Assembly (NCBI GenBank): GCA_045575975.1
Contig: JAZNFO010000029.1
Coordinates: forward strand, 1-23,940
DNA from: RGIG8709 sp045575975
Lineage (GTDB): Bacteria; Bacillota; Clostridia; Monoglobales; Monoglobaceae
Direction of reading: 5' to 3'
DNA: 23,940 nt
Both the position numbers and the translations under genes were made by a program. The notes beneath the pieces were generated by a model, which was not told the origin of the DNA, did no database searches, and worked only from the letters and a program-made list of their open reading frames with translations. Shown here one piece after another: positions 8,380 to 16,058 of this stretch (its first letter is position 1; each line of letters starts with the position of its first letter).

Positions 8380-8402
8380 TAGTTTTTTGGAAATTTTTTC
8401 CA
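8361..8402. repeat. Inverted repeats flanking the spo0A -35 box
   Basis: AATTTCCAA (8361-8369) and TTGGAAATT (8387-8395) are perfect 9-bp inverted arms that bracket the -35 hexamer. A third half-site, TTTCCA (8397-8402), forms a second small palindrome with the TGGAAA at 8388-8393. The arrangement looks like an operator. No known regulator consensus was matched with confidence. Confidence 0.6.
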
Positions 8403-8477
8403 GTATTTTATTAGATATAGTATTAATTGTTATAACAAGTCGCAATATGTTGTAATTTAGGCTAAAAGATAAGAGGT

Positions 8478-9200
8478 TTATCTGTTATTCAATTGAACAA
8501 CATAATTATTTGCAAGATTTTCAATAGAATCATCTAAACCTTCAAGCTCTGAAAAAGACGAATATTTATGTTTTAATGCATTTTTAATAATAAAATCGCA
8601 AAGCTCCGGATTTTTGGGAAGAAGCGGTCCGTGAAGATTGGTTCCAATCAAATTTTTATAAATAACCCCCTCTTTTCCGCTCACTCCGTCATTTCCGTTG
8701 CCCATAACAACTTTGCCGAGGGGAGTTAAATCTTTAATATCTGTTTTCCCGGGGTGATTTTCAAAACCAACCACAGGCATAGACACTATAGATGAATTCA
8801 GAATAACATTTCCTGTTAGTCTTTTATCTTTCGCATTAAAAGTTGTTGTTATATTAAGAATTCCAAGACCTTCAAGCTTTCCGTATTTTCTGCCGATAAT
8901 GGAAAAGCCTCCACAGACTGCAAGAAAGGTTCCGCCAGCTTCTACATAGTTCTTAAGCTTGTCCTTATAAGGCATAAGCTTTGATATAACAATTTCCTCA
9001 TCTCTGTCTGAACCGCCACCAAGAAAAATTATATCAAATTCATGGGGGTCAAAGCTTTCATCACCCGTAACTGTTTTTATATTTACATCAATATTTCTCC
9101 ATGCAAGACGATTTCTTAAGGCTTCAATATTTCCTTTATCTCCGTATAGATTCAGATGGTCGGGATAAAGATGCAGTATACTTAATGAATAATCACTCAT
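8478..9200 (-). CDS. gatD: Lipid II isoglutaminyl synthase, glutaminase subunit GatD
   Basis: GatD is a class I glutamine amidotransferase of the CobB/CobQ-like type. It supplies ammonia to MurT for amidation of the alpha-carboxyl of D-Glu in the peptidoglycan stem peptide. The 240-residue protein has LGGGSDRDEEI (60-70), the nucleophile Cys96 in FLAVCGGF, and the catalytic His190 in GTNLHGPLLPKNP. I use ATG 9200, which has GGAGGG upstream and overlaps the murT stop by 8 bp. A longer in-frame reading from 9311 would lie inside murT and has no ribosome binding site. It is the last gene before the spo0A promoter region. Only a weak 6-bp AT-rich hairpin follows its stop, so some readthrough toward spo0A is possible. 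Confidence 0.93.
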   Translation of the reverse strand: MSDYSLSILHLYPDHLNLYGDKGNIEALRNRLAWRNIDVNIKTVTGDESFDPHEFDIIFLGGGSDRDEEIVISKLMPYKDKLKNYVEAGGTFLAVCGGFSIIGRKYGKLEGLGILNITTTFNAKDKRLTGNVILNSSIVSMPVVGFENHPGKTDIKDLTPLGKVVMGNGNDGVSGKEGVIYKNLIGTNLHGPLLPKNPELCDFIIKNALKHKYSSFSELEGLDDSIENLANNYVVQLNNR

Positions 9201-10539
9201 TTTTATCCCCTCCCTCTGTTTTTTTCTGCATTTCAACCAGAATATTCTGTGCTTTAAAAAGCTCTGTGTAGTTAACAAGCACATATACAGCTTCCGAATT
9301 ACTTTCAGCACACTTTTCTATTGCTTCTCTTATATTATTTGTGTATAAATCTACATTTATATTACTGTACTTAAATCTCAGTGTCAAATCATAAACTCTT
9401 CTGCCGGATGTTATTAAAAGATTTGTATTTTCATCATAAACCTTTTCAAAATCCACATCCCAAAGCCAGGAAACATCTTGTCCGTCACTTGGATAGTCGT
9501 TCACGGAAATGATTACATCTTTCTTTCTTTTATCTTCGCAAAGAGTCATTATCGCCTGATTAAATCCTGCCGGATTTTTGGCAAGATTTAAAATAACCGG
9601 CTTTCCAATATAAAATTCTTCCATTCTGCCGATTTGAGGCTTATAATCATCAAAAAGTTTTGAAAACTCTTTTATTTTTACCCCTGATGCTGAAATTGCA
9701 GAATACACCGCAAGAACATTATAAATATTATAAAAACCTCTATAAGCAAGCTTAAGCTTATCTTTTCCGTTAACAACAAACTCTATGCCGTCCTTTGTGT
9801 TTACACCGGTTGCATTATAATCAATTTCAGGCCTTTTGTAACCGCAAACAGGGCAATAATAATCCCCGAGCTGACTATAATGATAGTAATTATATTCAAG
9901 CTCTGCTTTACATTCTGAGCAAAATTTTCCTTCCTTAACGCTATCAGTTTGTTCTAGGACTTTTTCTGAGATACCGAAATATTTAACATTTTTTCGCCTT
10001 TTACCAAGCCCTGTGCTCAAGGGGTCATCTCCGTTTAACACAATAATAGAATTTCCGCATTTATCTATAGCTTTATTTAACAGTTCCTTAGTTATATCTA
10101 TCTCACCGTATCTGTCAAGCTGGTCCCTGAAAAGATTTGTGATTATCATAACATCAGGTATTATTTTATCAAACACTTTAACCGCATATGCCTCATCAAT
10201 TTCAAAGCAGGCATAATCTGCAGAGAATTTCCCGAAAAGGTTACAACTGAGAGCAAAAACATTTGCCACCCCTGAAATCATATTAGCGCCAACCTTATTA
10301 CAAAGAACATTGTAGCCTGATTTTTCAAGAGCAAGGCACAAAAGGTTGTTGGTTGTTGTTTTTCCGTTTGTTCCACAGGTAACAAAAACCTTTCCCTTTA
10401 TATTTCCTTTTAGTCTTTCTATTAAATCGGGGCAGATTTTAAGTGCAATTTCCCCTGGAGTTGATGAAGATTTCTTTCCAAGAAGTTTTCCAAGAAGAGC
10501 TGCAAGCTTTGCTGCCCACACTGCAAGTAATAATCTCAT
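9193..10539 (-). CDS. murT: Lipid II isoglutaminyl synthase, Mur-ligase-like subunit MurT
   Basis: MurT is a Mur-ligase homologue that, with GatD, amidates lipid II, a change common in Gram-positives that influences cross-linking. The 448-residue product has a hydrophobic N-terminal stretch (2-20) and a P-loop CGTNGKTTT (55-63). An inserted Cys4 zinc ribbon (Cys207, Cys210, Cys229, Cys232) distinguishes MurT from MurC-F. The C-terminal part matches DUF1727-type MurT tails, with SVNDYPSDGQDVSWLWDVDFE. The ATG at 10539 is preceded by AAGGAAGGA. The 8-bp overlap with gatD implies coupled production of the two subunits. The AEC permease gene ends 22 bp upstream on the same strand and may be co-transcribed. 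Confidence 0.95.
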   Translation of the reverse strand: MRLLLAVWAAKLAALLGKLLGKKSSSTPGEIALKICPDLIERLKGNIKGKVFVTCGTNGKTTTNNLLCLALEKSGYNVLCNKVGANMISGVANVFALSCNLFGKFSADYACFEIDEAYAVKVFDKIIPDVMIITNLFRDQLDRYGEIDITKELLNKAIDKCGNSIIVLNGDDPLSTGLGKRRKNVKYFGISEKVLEQTDSVKEGKFCSECKAELEYNYYHYSQLGDYYCPVCGYKRPEIDYNATGVNTKDGIEFVVNGKDKLKLAYRGFYNIYNVLAVYSAISASGVKIKEFSKLFDDYKPQIGRMEEFYIGKPVILNLAKNPAGFNQAIMTLCEDKRKKDVIISVNDYPSDGQDVSWLWDVDFEKVYDENTNLLITSGRRVYDLTLRFKYSNINVDLYTNNIREAIEKCAESNSEAVYVLVNYTELFKAQNILVEMQKKTEGGDKNE

Positions 10540-10561
10540 ATTTATCCTTCCTTTCTATGTT

Positions 10562-11506
10562 TTATAAATAATTTAAAAAACTAAGCACATAAATCCAACC
10601 AAATAATGTTATCAGACAAAACGCCGAGGACATAATAACAACATGTCCAGCTAGATGCTCATCTCCACCCATTTGCTGTACCATAGAAAACGACGATACT
10701 GCAACAGGAGCACCAAATGTTATAAGAACACATGCAAGCGCCTCCCCCCTGATACCAAACAAAACCGCAGCCATAAGCATAATAAGGGGAACAAACAGAA
10801 GCTTTGCGCTTACTGTTATTAAAAGTTCTTTTGTGCTTTCTTTAATGGTTGAATATTCAAATTCCGCTCCAAGCACGATTATCGCAAGAGGTGTTGCAAC
10901 TGATGAAATATCTTTAACAGATTTTTCAAGTATTGGAGGGAGTTCAATCTCCGTCATTACAAAAACAAGTCCTACAAGACATCCTATAATAAGCGGATTT
11001 TTGATTACTCCTTTTAAAATCTCCCAAAAATTTACTTCGTTTTTACCAACACAAAAACGCTCTAAGGTAATAACTGCAAGAATGTTAAAAAGAGGAACAA
11101 CTATACTTAGCATAAGAGACGAAAGTCCGCCTGAATTTTCACCGTAGATATATCCAATAAGAGGTATTCCGAGAAGTGCAAAATTTGATCTGAAAAAGCC
11201 CTGCAACATAACACCTCTTTTATTATTGTCTTCACTTAAAAATTTTACTGCCGCATATCCTATTAAAAAAACCATGAATATACCTGCAACTGTAAAACAA
11301 ATAAGTTTTGTATCAATAATACTTACAATATCTGTCTTGTATATATTATAAAATAACAATGTGGGCAAAAAAACCTTGAAAACCATTTTATTCATAGTAT
11401 CAAAGCCTTTTTTATCAGTTATTTTTATTCTCTTCAAAAAGTATCCCAATAGCATTAAAATAAAAATCGGCGCTACCGCATTTAAGGATAATTTTAGACT
11501 TTCCAT
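10562..11506 (-). CDS. AEC-family (auxin efflux carrier superfamily) permease
   Basis: This is an integral membrane transporter of 314 residues with about ten hydrophobic helices arranged as two five-helix repeats, the AEC/BART-type fold. It opens with LNAVAPIFILMLLGYFLKR and has the typical mid-helix text ILNVLAVITLE-like (FNILAVITLERF), LIIGCLVGLVF and LGAEF. Bacterial members move malate, malonate or other organic acids; the substrate here cannot be assigned. I choose ATG 11506 because GGAGG lies 9 bases upstream. Upstream in-frame ATGs at 11566 and nearby have no such site and would add a basic, non-conserved leader. It lies between doc and murT, all on the minus strand. Confidence 0.85.
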   Translation of the reverse strand: MESLKLSLNAVAPIFILMLLGYFLKRIKITDKKGFDTMNKMVFKVFLPTLLFYNIYKTDIVSIIDTKLICFTVAGIFMVFLIGYAAVKFLSEDNNKRGVMLQGFFRSNFALLGIPLIGYIYGENSGGLSSLMLSIVVPLFNILAVITLERFCVGKNEVNFWEILKGVIKNPLIIGCLVGLVFVMTEIELPPILEKSVKDISSVATPLAIIVLGAEFEYSTIKESTKELLITVSAKLLFVPLIMLMAAVLFGIRGEALACVLITFGAPVAVSSFSMVQQMGGDEHLAGHVVIMSSAFCLITLFGWIYVLSFLNYL

Positions 11507-11572
11507 TATGTTTTTCCTCCGCATTTTTAACATTCTTACTATCCTGGATATAAGGTTTAGATGCAAATCTAT

Positions 11573-11603
11573 TTAGTACCAGATCATATAAAGTCAGTGT
11601 CAA
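11573..11603 (-). promoter_or_regulatory. Possible promoter of the AEC permease-murT-gatD genes
   Basis: On the minus strand, an exact TTGACA (11603-11598) is followed after 19 bp by TACTAA (11578-11573) with an extended TGG. The spacer is long and the -10 imperfect, so this is tentative. Confidence 0.35.
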
Positions 11604-11606
11604 AAA

Positions 11607-11984
11607 TTACTTTTTAAATTTATTTACCCAATTTAAAATATCATCATATTTCATATTGCCTGATGCAACAGACAAACCAAACTCTACAACATCTGCATTA
11701 GTGCAATTCATTTTTATTCCCTCTGCTTCCAAAAATGTCAGCATAACATATACACCAATTCTTTTATTCCCGTCGACAAATGCGTGATTAGATATCAAAG
11801 AAAAGCCTAGACTTGCTGCTTTCTCCTCTTTTGTTTTATAAAGCTCTTCTCCACCAAATGTAGCATATGCATTATTAAGTGCGCTTTCTAAAAGCCCAAC
11901 ATCTCTTACACCAACACTACCGCCCGTTTCTTCTGCTATTAATTGATGTAATAGTAAAACCTTTTCTTTGCTCAATTTAATCAT
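11607..11984 (-). CDS. doc: Doc-type (death-on-curing, Fic-fold) toxin
   Basis: This is a Fic/Doc-fold protein of 125 residues. Doc toxins phosphorylate elongation factor Tu and arrest translation until neutralised by Phd. The motif HAFVDGNKRIG (67-77) matches the Doc form HxFx(D/N)xNKR rather than the AMP-transferring Fic form, which has a Gly in place of this Lys. A kinase-type toxin is therefore favoured. The N-terminal IAEETGGSVGVRDVGLLESAL is characteristic of Doc proteins. The start overlaps the antitoxin stop by 4 bp (ATGA), the classical toxin-after-antitoxin coupling. The frame is intact with no missing motif residue. Confidence 0.93.
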   Translation of the reverse strand: MIKLSKEKVLLLHQLIAEETGGSVGVRDVGLLESALNNAYATFGGEELYKTKEEKAASLGFSLISNHAFVDGNKRIGVYVMLTFLEAEGIKMNCTNADVVEFGLSVASGNMKYDDILNWVNKFKK

Positions 11985-12223
11985 TTTGCCAACTCCTCAA
12001 AAGCAGGTTTGAATCTTTGCATAATTCTTTTTGCCGCCACATCTATTCTTTCATCATCAGTAATGTCAAAGTAGAAGCCCGAATCAACATCAATAAGCAA
12101 AAATTTCGGCTTGTTATTTTTGAAGATAACTGCCTGACCATTATTTTCTGCAACTTTAGCAACTTTTGAAAAATTTTGATTTGCTTCCGTCATAGTTGTA
12201 ATTGTTTCAGTATTTATATTCAT
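11981..12223 (-). CDS. phd: Phd/YefM-family antitoxin
   Basis: This is an 80-residue antitoxin. The N-terminal DNA-binding and dimerisation domain carries the Phd/YefM pattern TEANQNFSKVAKVAENNGQAVIFKNNKPKFLLI (about 13-45). The C-terminal tail, rich in charged residues (DDERIDVAAKRIMQRFKPAFEELAK), would form the helix that plugs the Doc active-site cleft. The ATG at 12223 is preceded by AGGAGGTAG on the minus strand. The promoter just upstream contains a 14-bp inverted repeat that is a good candidate for Phd or Phd-Doc autorepression. It is coupled to doc by a 4-bp overlap. Confidence 0.92.
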   Translation of the reverse strand: MNINTETITTMTEANQNFSKVAKVAENNGQAVIFKNNKPKFLLIDVDSGFYFDITDDERIDVAAKRIMQRFKPAFEELAK

Positions 12224-12252
12224 AACTACCTCCTATTATTCATACAATAAAT

Positions 12253-12291
12253 ATATCCTACAATTTATATTATATACAAATTGTAGGATAT
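12253..12291. repeat. Inverted repeat, probable phd-doc operator
   Basis: Perfect 14-bp arms ATATCCTACAATTT (12253-12266) and AAATTGTAGGATAT (12278-12291) are separated by 11 bases. One arm fills the promoter spacer, the -10 box sits between the arms, and the other arm covers the transcription start. This is the layout of an autorepressed toxin-antitoxin operon. Confidence 0.8.
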
Positions 12292-12297
12292 TGTCAA
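12269..12297 (-). promoter_or_regulatory. Consensus sigma-A promoter of phd-doc
   Basis: On the minus strand an exact TTGACA (12297-12292), a 17-bp spacer and an exact TATAAT (12274-12269) are interleaved with the inverted repeat 12253-12291. The leader before phd is about 40 bases. Confidence 0.85.
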
Positions 12298-12360
12298 CCT
12301 ATTTATTTTTCTACAATATTCGACATCCCTTATAGACTAATATCAGATTAAGAATAAAAA

Positions 12361-13590
12361 TCAATTGTGTTTTTTGAAATATCTTTTCATATAAAGTATG
12401 CAAAACACTCCCGCAACAGGGAAAAGTCCTGTTATTAAAAGGCCTGCTCTCATCCCAATCTGTTCTACCCCTATGTTAAACATATCCGAAAGTCTTACAG
12501 CCAACTCTGTTACACTGAATTTATCGGAAATAATTCCCAAAAGCTGGGGGGCAAGGGATGCTCCCATATCACCGCCGGCAGCCATAAGAGCATAAACCGC
12601 CACTCCAACATTTTTAAATTTTTCTTCAACATAAATGAGAGTTCCCGGCCATAACATAGATGTGAATATACCTGTCAAAGCGCAAGCTATTATTCCAACA
12701 GCAGGACTTAATGCTATGCTTGCTGCAAAGTAACAAAGGCTTGCTCCAAGCATTCCATAAAGCAGAACATTTATAATATTTTTCCCATATTTTGAATACA
12801 AAGTCCTTCCAACACCAAGTAACCCAGCAAATAAAGCTACCCCTAAAATATCTCCATATATTTTAGGAACGCCAACGGCATTTTCAATAAATCCCGACGC
12901 CCACTGAGACATATTGCACTCTGCTGCTCCTCCAAGAAATATACAAACAGCACAAAGCAAAATACCTTTATTGAATATCACTGTTTCTCTTTTTCCACTT
13001 TCAGCACTATCCATCTGAGGAAATTCTGCCTTTAAAAACATCAGAAAGGCTATAAGCGGTACCAAAGACCAAGAAAGGGCAAGATACATCCAGTTTGAAT
13101 TTCCAAACGCTTTTATAAAAAGTGTACTTACTATAACTACTACAACTACTCCCCACGCATACATTGAATGCAATTTGCTCATTTCGTGATCGGGATTTTC
13201 ACTTGGAATTGCAGCAATAACAGGACTCAAAAGAACCTCACTTAATCCTGCGGACACAGAAAATATCACTGTCCCTATAACAATCCACACATATGCCATA
13301 TCGGGAAAAATTTTCGGCAAAACTCCATAAAGCACTAATCCCGCAAATACAATAAAAGGTGTAAATTTTACGGTTTTATGTATATTAAAATATTTAGAAA
13401 AAATTGTAAACACCAAATCAATACAAAGCTGTGTAAAAAAATTAACAACCACCAAAAGACCAAGTAAGGTATATGAAAGATTATACATATTTTTGAATGT
13501 CACAAACAAAACAGGTGACAAATTTGCTGTTACAGCCATTGACACACTGGTCAGGTAGCATGCATTTTTCGTAAGTTTGTATTTAGTCAT
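12361..13590 (-). CDS. Major facilitator superfamily transporter
   Basis: This is a 12-helix membrane protein of about 409 residues with the MFS pattern of two six-helix halves and a charged central loop (KAEFPQMDSAESGKRETV). Small polar and glycine-rich helices such as GVALFAGLLGVGRTLYSKYGK contain the partial family signature G-x3-G-R. The helix run TSMLWPGTLIYVEEKFKNVGVAVYALMAAGGDMGASLAPQ resembles sugar-porter-like MFS members of Firmicutes, but the substrate is unknown. I use ATG 13590, with AGGAG 6-10 bases upstream; an in-frame ATG at 13617 lacks a ribosome binding site. It is transcribed alone, with a promoter at 13624-13652, and ends about 60 bases from the phd promoter region. Confidence 0.88.
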   Translation of the reverse strand: MTKYKLTKNACYLTSVSMAVTANLSPVLFVTFKNMYNLSYTLLGLLVVVNFFTQLCIDLVFTIFSKYFNIHKTVKFTPFIVFAGLVLYGVLPKIFPDMAYVWIVIGTVIFSVSAGLSEVLLSPVIAAIPSENPDHEMSKLHSMYAWGVVVVVIVSTLFIKAFGNSNWMYLALSWSLVPLIAFLMFLKAEFPQMDSAESGKRETVIFNKGILLCAVCIFLGGAAECNMSQWASGFIENAVGVPKIYGDILGVALFAGLLGVGRTLYSKYGKNIINVLLYGMLGASLCYFAASIALSPAVGIIACALTGIFTSMLWPGTLIYVEEKFKNVGVAVYALMAAGGDMGASLAPQLLGIISDKFSVTELAVRLSDMFNIGVEQIGMRAGLLITGLFPVAGVFCILYMKRYFKKHN

Positions 13591-13623
13591 ATTATATCTC
13601 CTGAATTTTAAAAACATAAAATT

Positions 13624-13652
13624 AGTATATCATATTTGTCTTTTTTCTGCAA
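13624..13652 (-). promoter_or_regulatory. Probable promoter of the MFS transporter gene
   Basis: On the minus strand TATACT (13629-13624) has an extended TGA and lies 17 bp after TTGCAG (13652-13647). The -10 is good and the -35 weak, so the extended -10 would do most of the work. Confidence 0.5.
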
Positions 13653-13696
13653 GATAATTTAAGTATTTTTGAATTAAGATTTTATTTAAAAAACTC

Positions 13697-13725
13697 TTGA
13701 ATAGTGACCTATATTATGGTATAAT
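13697..13725 (+). promoter_or_regulatory. Sigma-A promoter of the 13761 gene cluster
   Basis: TTGAAT (13697-13702), a 17-bp spacer and TATAAT (13720-13725) with an extended TGG lie about 35 bases ahead of the first gene of the plus-strand run that continues through pyrH, frr, uppS and cdsA. No other clear promoter was seen before pyrH. Confidence 0.8.
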
Positions 13726-13760
13726 GTATAAAATTATGTATATCAAAAGAGGTGATGTGT

Positions 13761-14264
13761 TTGGAACTTCTAGAAGTCTTTCATAAGGAGCTTATTACCT
13801 TTGGGCTTTCTATTCTTCCCGTTTCAGAAATCCGAGGTGCTGTTATCTATGGTCTTTCTGTTCTCGGAAAGGATTTATATACACAAATTCAGGTTTATCT
13901 TATTTCTGTTTTTGGTAATTTCCTGCCTGTGCCGTTTATACTATGGCTTTTCAGACCAATTTTAAAACAGCTGAAAAAAACAAAGTTACTCAGAAAACCG
14001 TCACAATGGCTTGAGAAAAGAACAAAAGAAAAAAGTCTGAAACTTGCAAGACTCAGTGCGGGAGCATTATTCTTCTTCGTTGCAATTCCTCTTCCCACAA
14101 CCGGTGCCTGGACAGGGGCAATGATTGCATCGCTTCTTGACATAAGGTTCAAATATGCCCTTCCCTCTATTTTAGCAGGAATTATGGTTGCAGGCATTAT
14201 TGTTATGCTTATTATGAACGGGGTCTTAAGCTTTGGAGCACTGGATGCAATATTTCTTAAATAA
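13761..14264 (+). CDS. Small multidrug export family protein (COG2426-type membrane protein)
   Basis: This is an integral membrane protein of about 167 residues resembling the COG2426 'small multi-drug export' family. The conserved start ILPVSEIRGAVIYGL is followed by FGNFLPVPFILWLFRPI, a basic cytoplasmic loop, and FFFVAIPLPTTGAWTGAMIASLLDIRFKYALPSILAGIMVAGIIV. The family's transport role rests on weak evidence, so the name is only a label. I favour the TTG at 13761, 8 bases after AGAGG. In-frame GTG 13752 and ATG 13755 overlap that ribosome binding site (AAGAGGTGAT). It is the first gene after the promoter at 13697-13725, and the following gene begins 25 bp after its stop. Confidence 0.85.
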   Translation: MELLEVFHKELITFGLSILPVSEIRGAVIYGLSVLGKDLYTQIQVYLISVFGNFLPVPFILWLFRPILKQLKKTKLLRKPSQWLEKRTKEKSLKLARLSAGALFFFVAIPLPTTGAWTGAMIASLLDIRFKYALPSILAGIMVAGIIVMLIMNGVLSFGALDAIFLK

Positions 14265-14289
14265 AATTTCATATTGAAAGGATAATAAA

Positions 14290-14739
14290 ATGAATAATAC
14301 AGATAACAAACAAAAAAACAGCGGAAAAAAAATTGCTCTTTCGGTTATCGGCATCATATTTTTATGTATTTTAACCTTTGGGCTTTCCTTTATTTTTTCA
14401 TTCTACTACATAATCAATCCGGATGCTTCAATTATTCCTGAAACCACAACCGAGATTGAAGCAGAAAACAAAGAACTGAAAACAGAAATCAAAAATCTTG
14501 AAAGTGTTATTGAACAGCTTGAAACTCAGCTTGCAAAAAACAAAACACAAGCTCCTGCTTCAGGCACATTTGTTGAAGATACTCCGGACACAAACACTCA
14601 GCAAAGCACAGATGCAAATTCTTCTTCAACTAACAAAGACACAAATAATACATCAACAACACAAAACAATACAAACAACAACAGTCAGCCATCAACAGAA
14701 TATGAGTCTGATGACATTACTGTTGTGGAAATACAATAA
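14290..14739 (+). CDS. Membrane-anchored coiled-coil protein of unknown function
   Basis: I do not recognise this 149-residue protein. It has a short polar, lysine-containing N-terminus, one strong membrane helix (about 14-42), and a predicted coiled coil rich in Glu, Lys, Leu and Ile (about 54-84). A low-complexity tail of Thr, Asn, Ser and Gln (about 85-138) follows, then an acidic end, DDITVVEIQ. The positively charged N-terminus suggests an inside N-terminus and an extracellular coiled coil and tail. The ATG at 14290 follows GAAAGGATAATAAA. It lies 31 bp ahead of pyrH on the same strand and is probably transcribed with it. A cell-envelope or division-related role is possible but unproven. 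Confidence 0.75.
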   Translation: MNNTDNKQKNSGKKIALSVIGIIFLCILTFGLSFIFSFYYIINPDASIIPETTTEIEAENKELKTEIKNLESVIEQLETQLAKNKTQAPASGTFVEDTPDTNTQQSTDANSSSTNKDTNNTSTTQNNTNNNSQPSTEYESDDITVVEIQ

Positions 14740-14770
14740 ACTTTTAAAAAATCAATTCGGGGGTAGAAAA

Positions 14771-15475
14771 ATGAGTATTAAATACAAAAGAGTTATGCTT
14801 AAAATCAGCGGTGAAGCATTGGCCGGTGAAAAGGGCTTTGGTCTTGATTCCAAAACAATCACAACCATAGCTAAAAAAGTTAAGGAATGCAGTGACCTTG
14901 GAGTTGAAATTGCCATTGTTGTTGGCGGAGGAAACTTCTGGAGAGGCAGAACAGGAGAAGGAATGGACAGAACAAGAGCTGACCATATGGGAATGCTTGC
15001 AACTGTTATAAACTCACTTGCTCTCCTTGATGCACTGGAACAGGAAGGCGTTAATGCAAGAGTTCAGACCGCAATCGAAATGAGACAAATCGCAGAACCT
15101 TATATAAGACTTAAGGCTATGCGTCACCTTGAAAAAGGCAGAGTTGTTATCTTTGCCTGCGGAACTGGAAATCCTTTCTTCTCAACCGACACAACTGCAG
15201 CCCTTCGTGCTGCTGAAATTGATGCAGAAGTTATTCTCCTTGCAAAAAAGGTTGATGCAGTTTATGACAGCGACCCCCATATTAATCCTAACGCAGTTAA
15301 GTTTGACAAGCTTAGCTATATAGATGTTCTTCAGAGAGGTCTTGGAGTTATGGACTCCACCGCAACATCTCTTTGTATGGATAACAAAATCCCGATTCTT
15401 GTTTTCGGACTTGACGATCCTGATAATATTATCCGTGCCGTTAAAGGCGAAACTATCGGTACTATTGTTGAGTAA
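14771..15475 (+). CDS. pyrH: Uridylate kinase (UMP kinase)
   Basis: PyrH phosphorylates UMP to UDP, an essential step of pyrimidine nucleotide synthesis, using an amino-acid-kinase fold. The 234-residue product has the phosphate-binding start KISGEALAGEKGFG (11-24), VVGGGNFWRG (50-59), the UMP-contacting DHMGMLATVINSLAL (71-85), and GTGNPFFSTDTTAALRAAEI (131-150). KKVDAVYDSDP (159-169) is also present. GFG and the regulatory region match Gram-positive bacterial PyrH, which is GTP-activated and UTP-inhibited in its family. The ATG at 14771 is preceded by GGGGGT at 14759-14764. A longer reading frame extending back into the upstream gene is not the gene's start. frr follows 32 bp downstream. 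Confidence 0.97.
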   Translation: MSIKYKRVMLKISGEALAGEKGFGLDSKTITTIAKKVKECSDLGVEIAIVVGGGNFWRGRTGEGMDRTRADHMGMLATVINSLALLDALEQEGVNARVQTAIEMRQIAEPYIRLKAMRHLEKGRVVIFACGTGNPFFSTDTTAALRAAEIDAEVILLAKKVDAVYDSDPHINPNAVKFDKLSYIDVLQRGLGVMDSTATSLCMDNKIPILVFGLDDPDNIIRAVKGETIGTIVE

Positions 15476-15507
15476 AATATTTTTCTTATAAAGGAGATTT
15501 AAATTAT

Positions 15508-16050
15508 ATGAATAACGCTGAAATAAAAATGGAAAAAGCTATAAGCGCATTAAATGCAGATTTTGCAGCTATCAGAGCAGGCAGAGCAAACCCTGCAATC
15601 TTAGATAAGATTTCTGTTGAATACTATGGAGTTCCAACTCCCATTCAGCAGGTTGGAACAATTTCCGTTCCTGAAGCAAGAACAATTATTATTCAGCCGT
15701 GGGATGCGTCAATTCTTGGCGATATCGAAAAGGCTATTTTAAAATCTGATATCGGCATTAACCCAAACAATGACGGAAAATGCATTCGTCTTAACTTCCC
15801 GCCTCTAACAGAGGAAAGAAGAAAAGAGCTTGTTAAAGGAATTTCTAAACGCGGAGAGGATGCAAAGGTTGCAATCCGTTCAGTTCGCCGTGATGCATTG
15901 GAAGGCTTTAAAAAACAGAAGAAAGACGGTGAAATCACAGAAGATGATTTGAAAGATCTGGAAACAAAAATCCAGAAGCTTACAGACCGTTTTGTTAAAG
16001 ACATTGATACAATTGTATCTGACAAAGAAAAGGAAATTCTTGCAGTTTAA
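15508..16050 (+). CDS. frr: Ribosome recycling factor
   Basis: Ribosome recycling factor splits post-termination ribosomes together with EF-G. The 180-residue product is near the family's standard 185 and carries the conserved parts: RAGRANPAILDKISVEYYG (about 22-40), the hinge and tail TPIQQVGTISVPEARTIIIQPWD, LNFPPLTEERRKELVK, and the C-terminal helix ending in the Lys/Glu-rich KEKEIL. The ATG at 15508 is preceded by AAGGAG at 15491-15496 with an A/T spacer. It follows pyrH by 32 bp and precedes uppS by only 8 bp, the conserved bacterial order pyrH-frr-uppS-cdsA. Confidence 0.97.
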   Translation: MNNAEIKMEKAISALNADFAAIRAGRANPAILDKISVEYYGVPTPIQQVGTISVPEARTIIIQPWDASILGDIEKAILKSDIGINPNNDGKCIRLNFPPLTEERRKELVKGISKRGEDAKVAIRSVRRDALEGFKKQKKDGEITEDDLKDLETKIQKLTDRFVKDIDTIVSDKEKEILAV

Positions 16051-16058
16051 TTAAGATT

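Noticed and set aside
8467..8483. Terminator after gatD
   Set aside because: AGATAA / TTATCT is only six AT-rich pairs followed by TTT; it is too weak to call.
9201..9311. Longer GatD start at 9311
   Set aside because: It would add 37 residues encoded inside murT without conservation or a ribosome binding site. The 9200 start has GGAGGG and matches the family start.
11415..11603. Minus-strand 62-residue frame overlapping the AEC permease start
   Set aside because: It overlaps the 5' part of the permease gene, which has the better ribosome binding site and clear membrane-protein content. It is an out-of-frame shadow.
14498..14770. N-terminal extension of PyrH in the same frame, giving a 325-residue product
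   Set aside because: The extension reads through the coiled-coil gene in another frame, is low-complexity and has no ribosome binding site. PyrH homology begins at 14771, where one is present.
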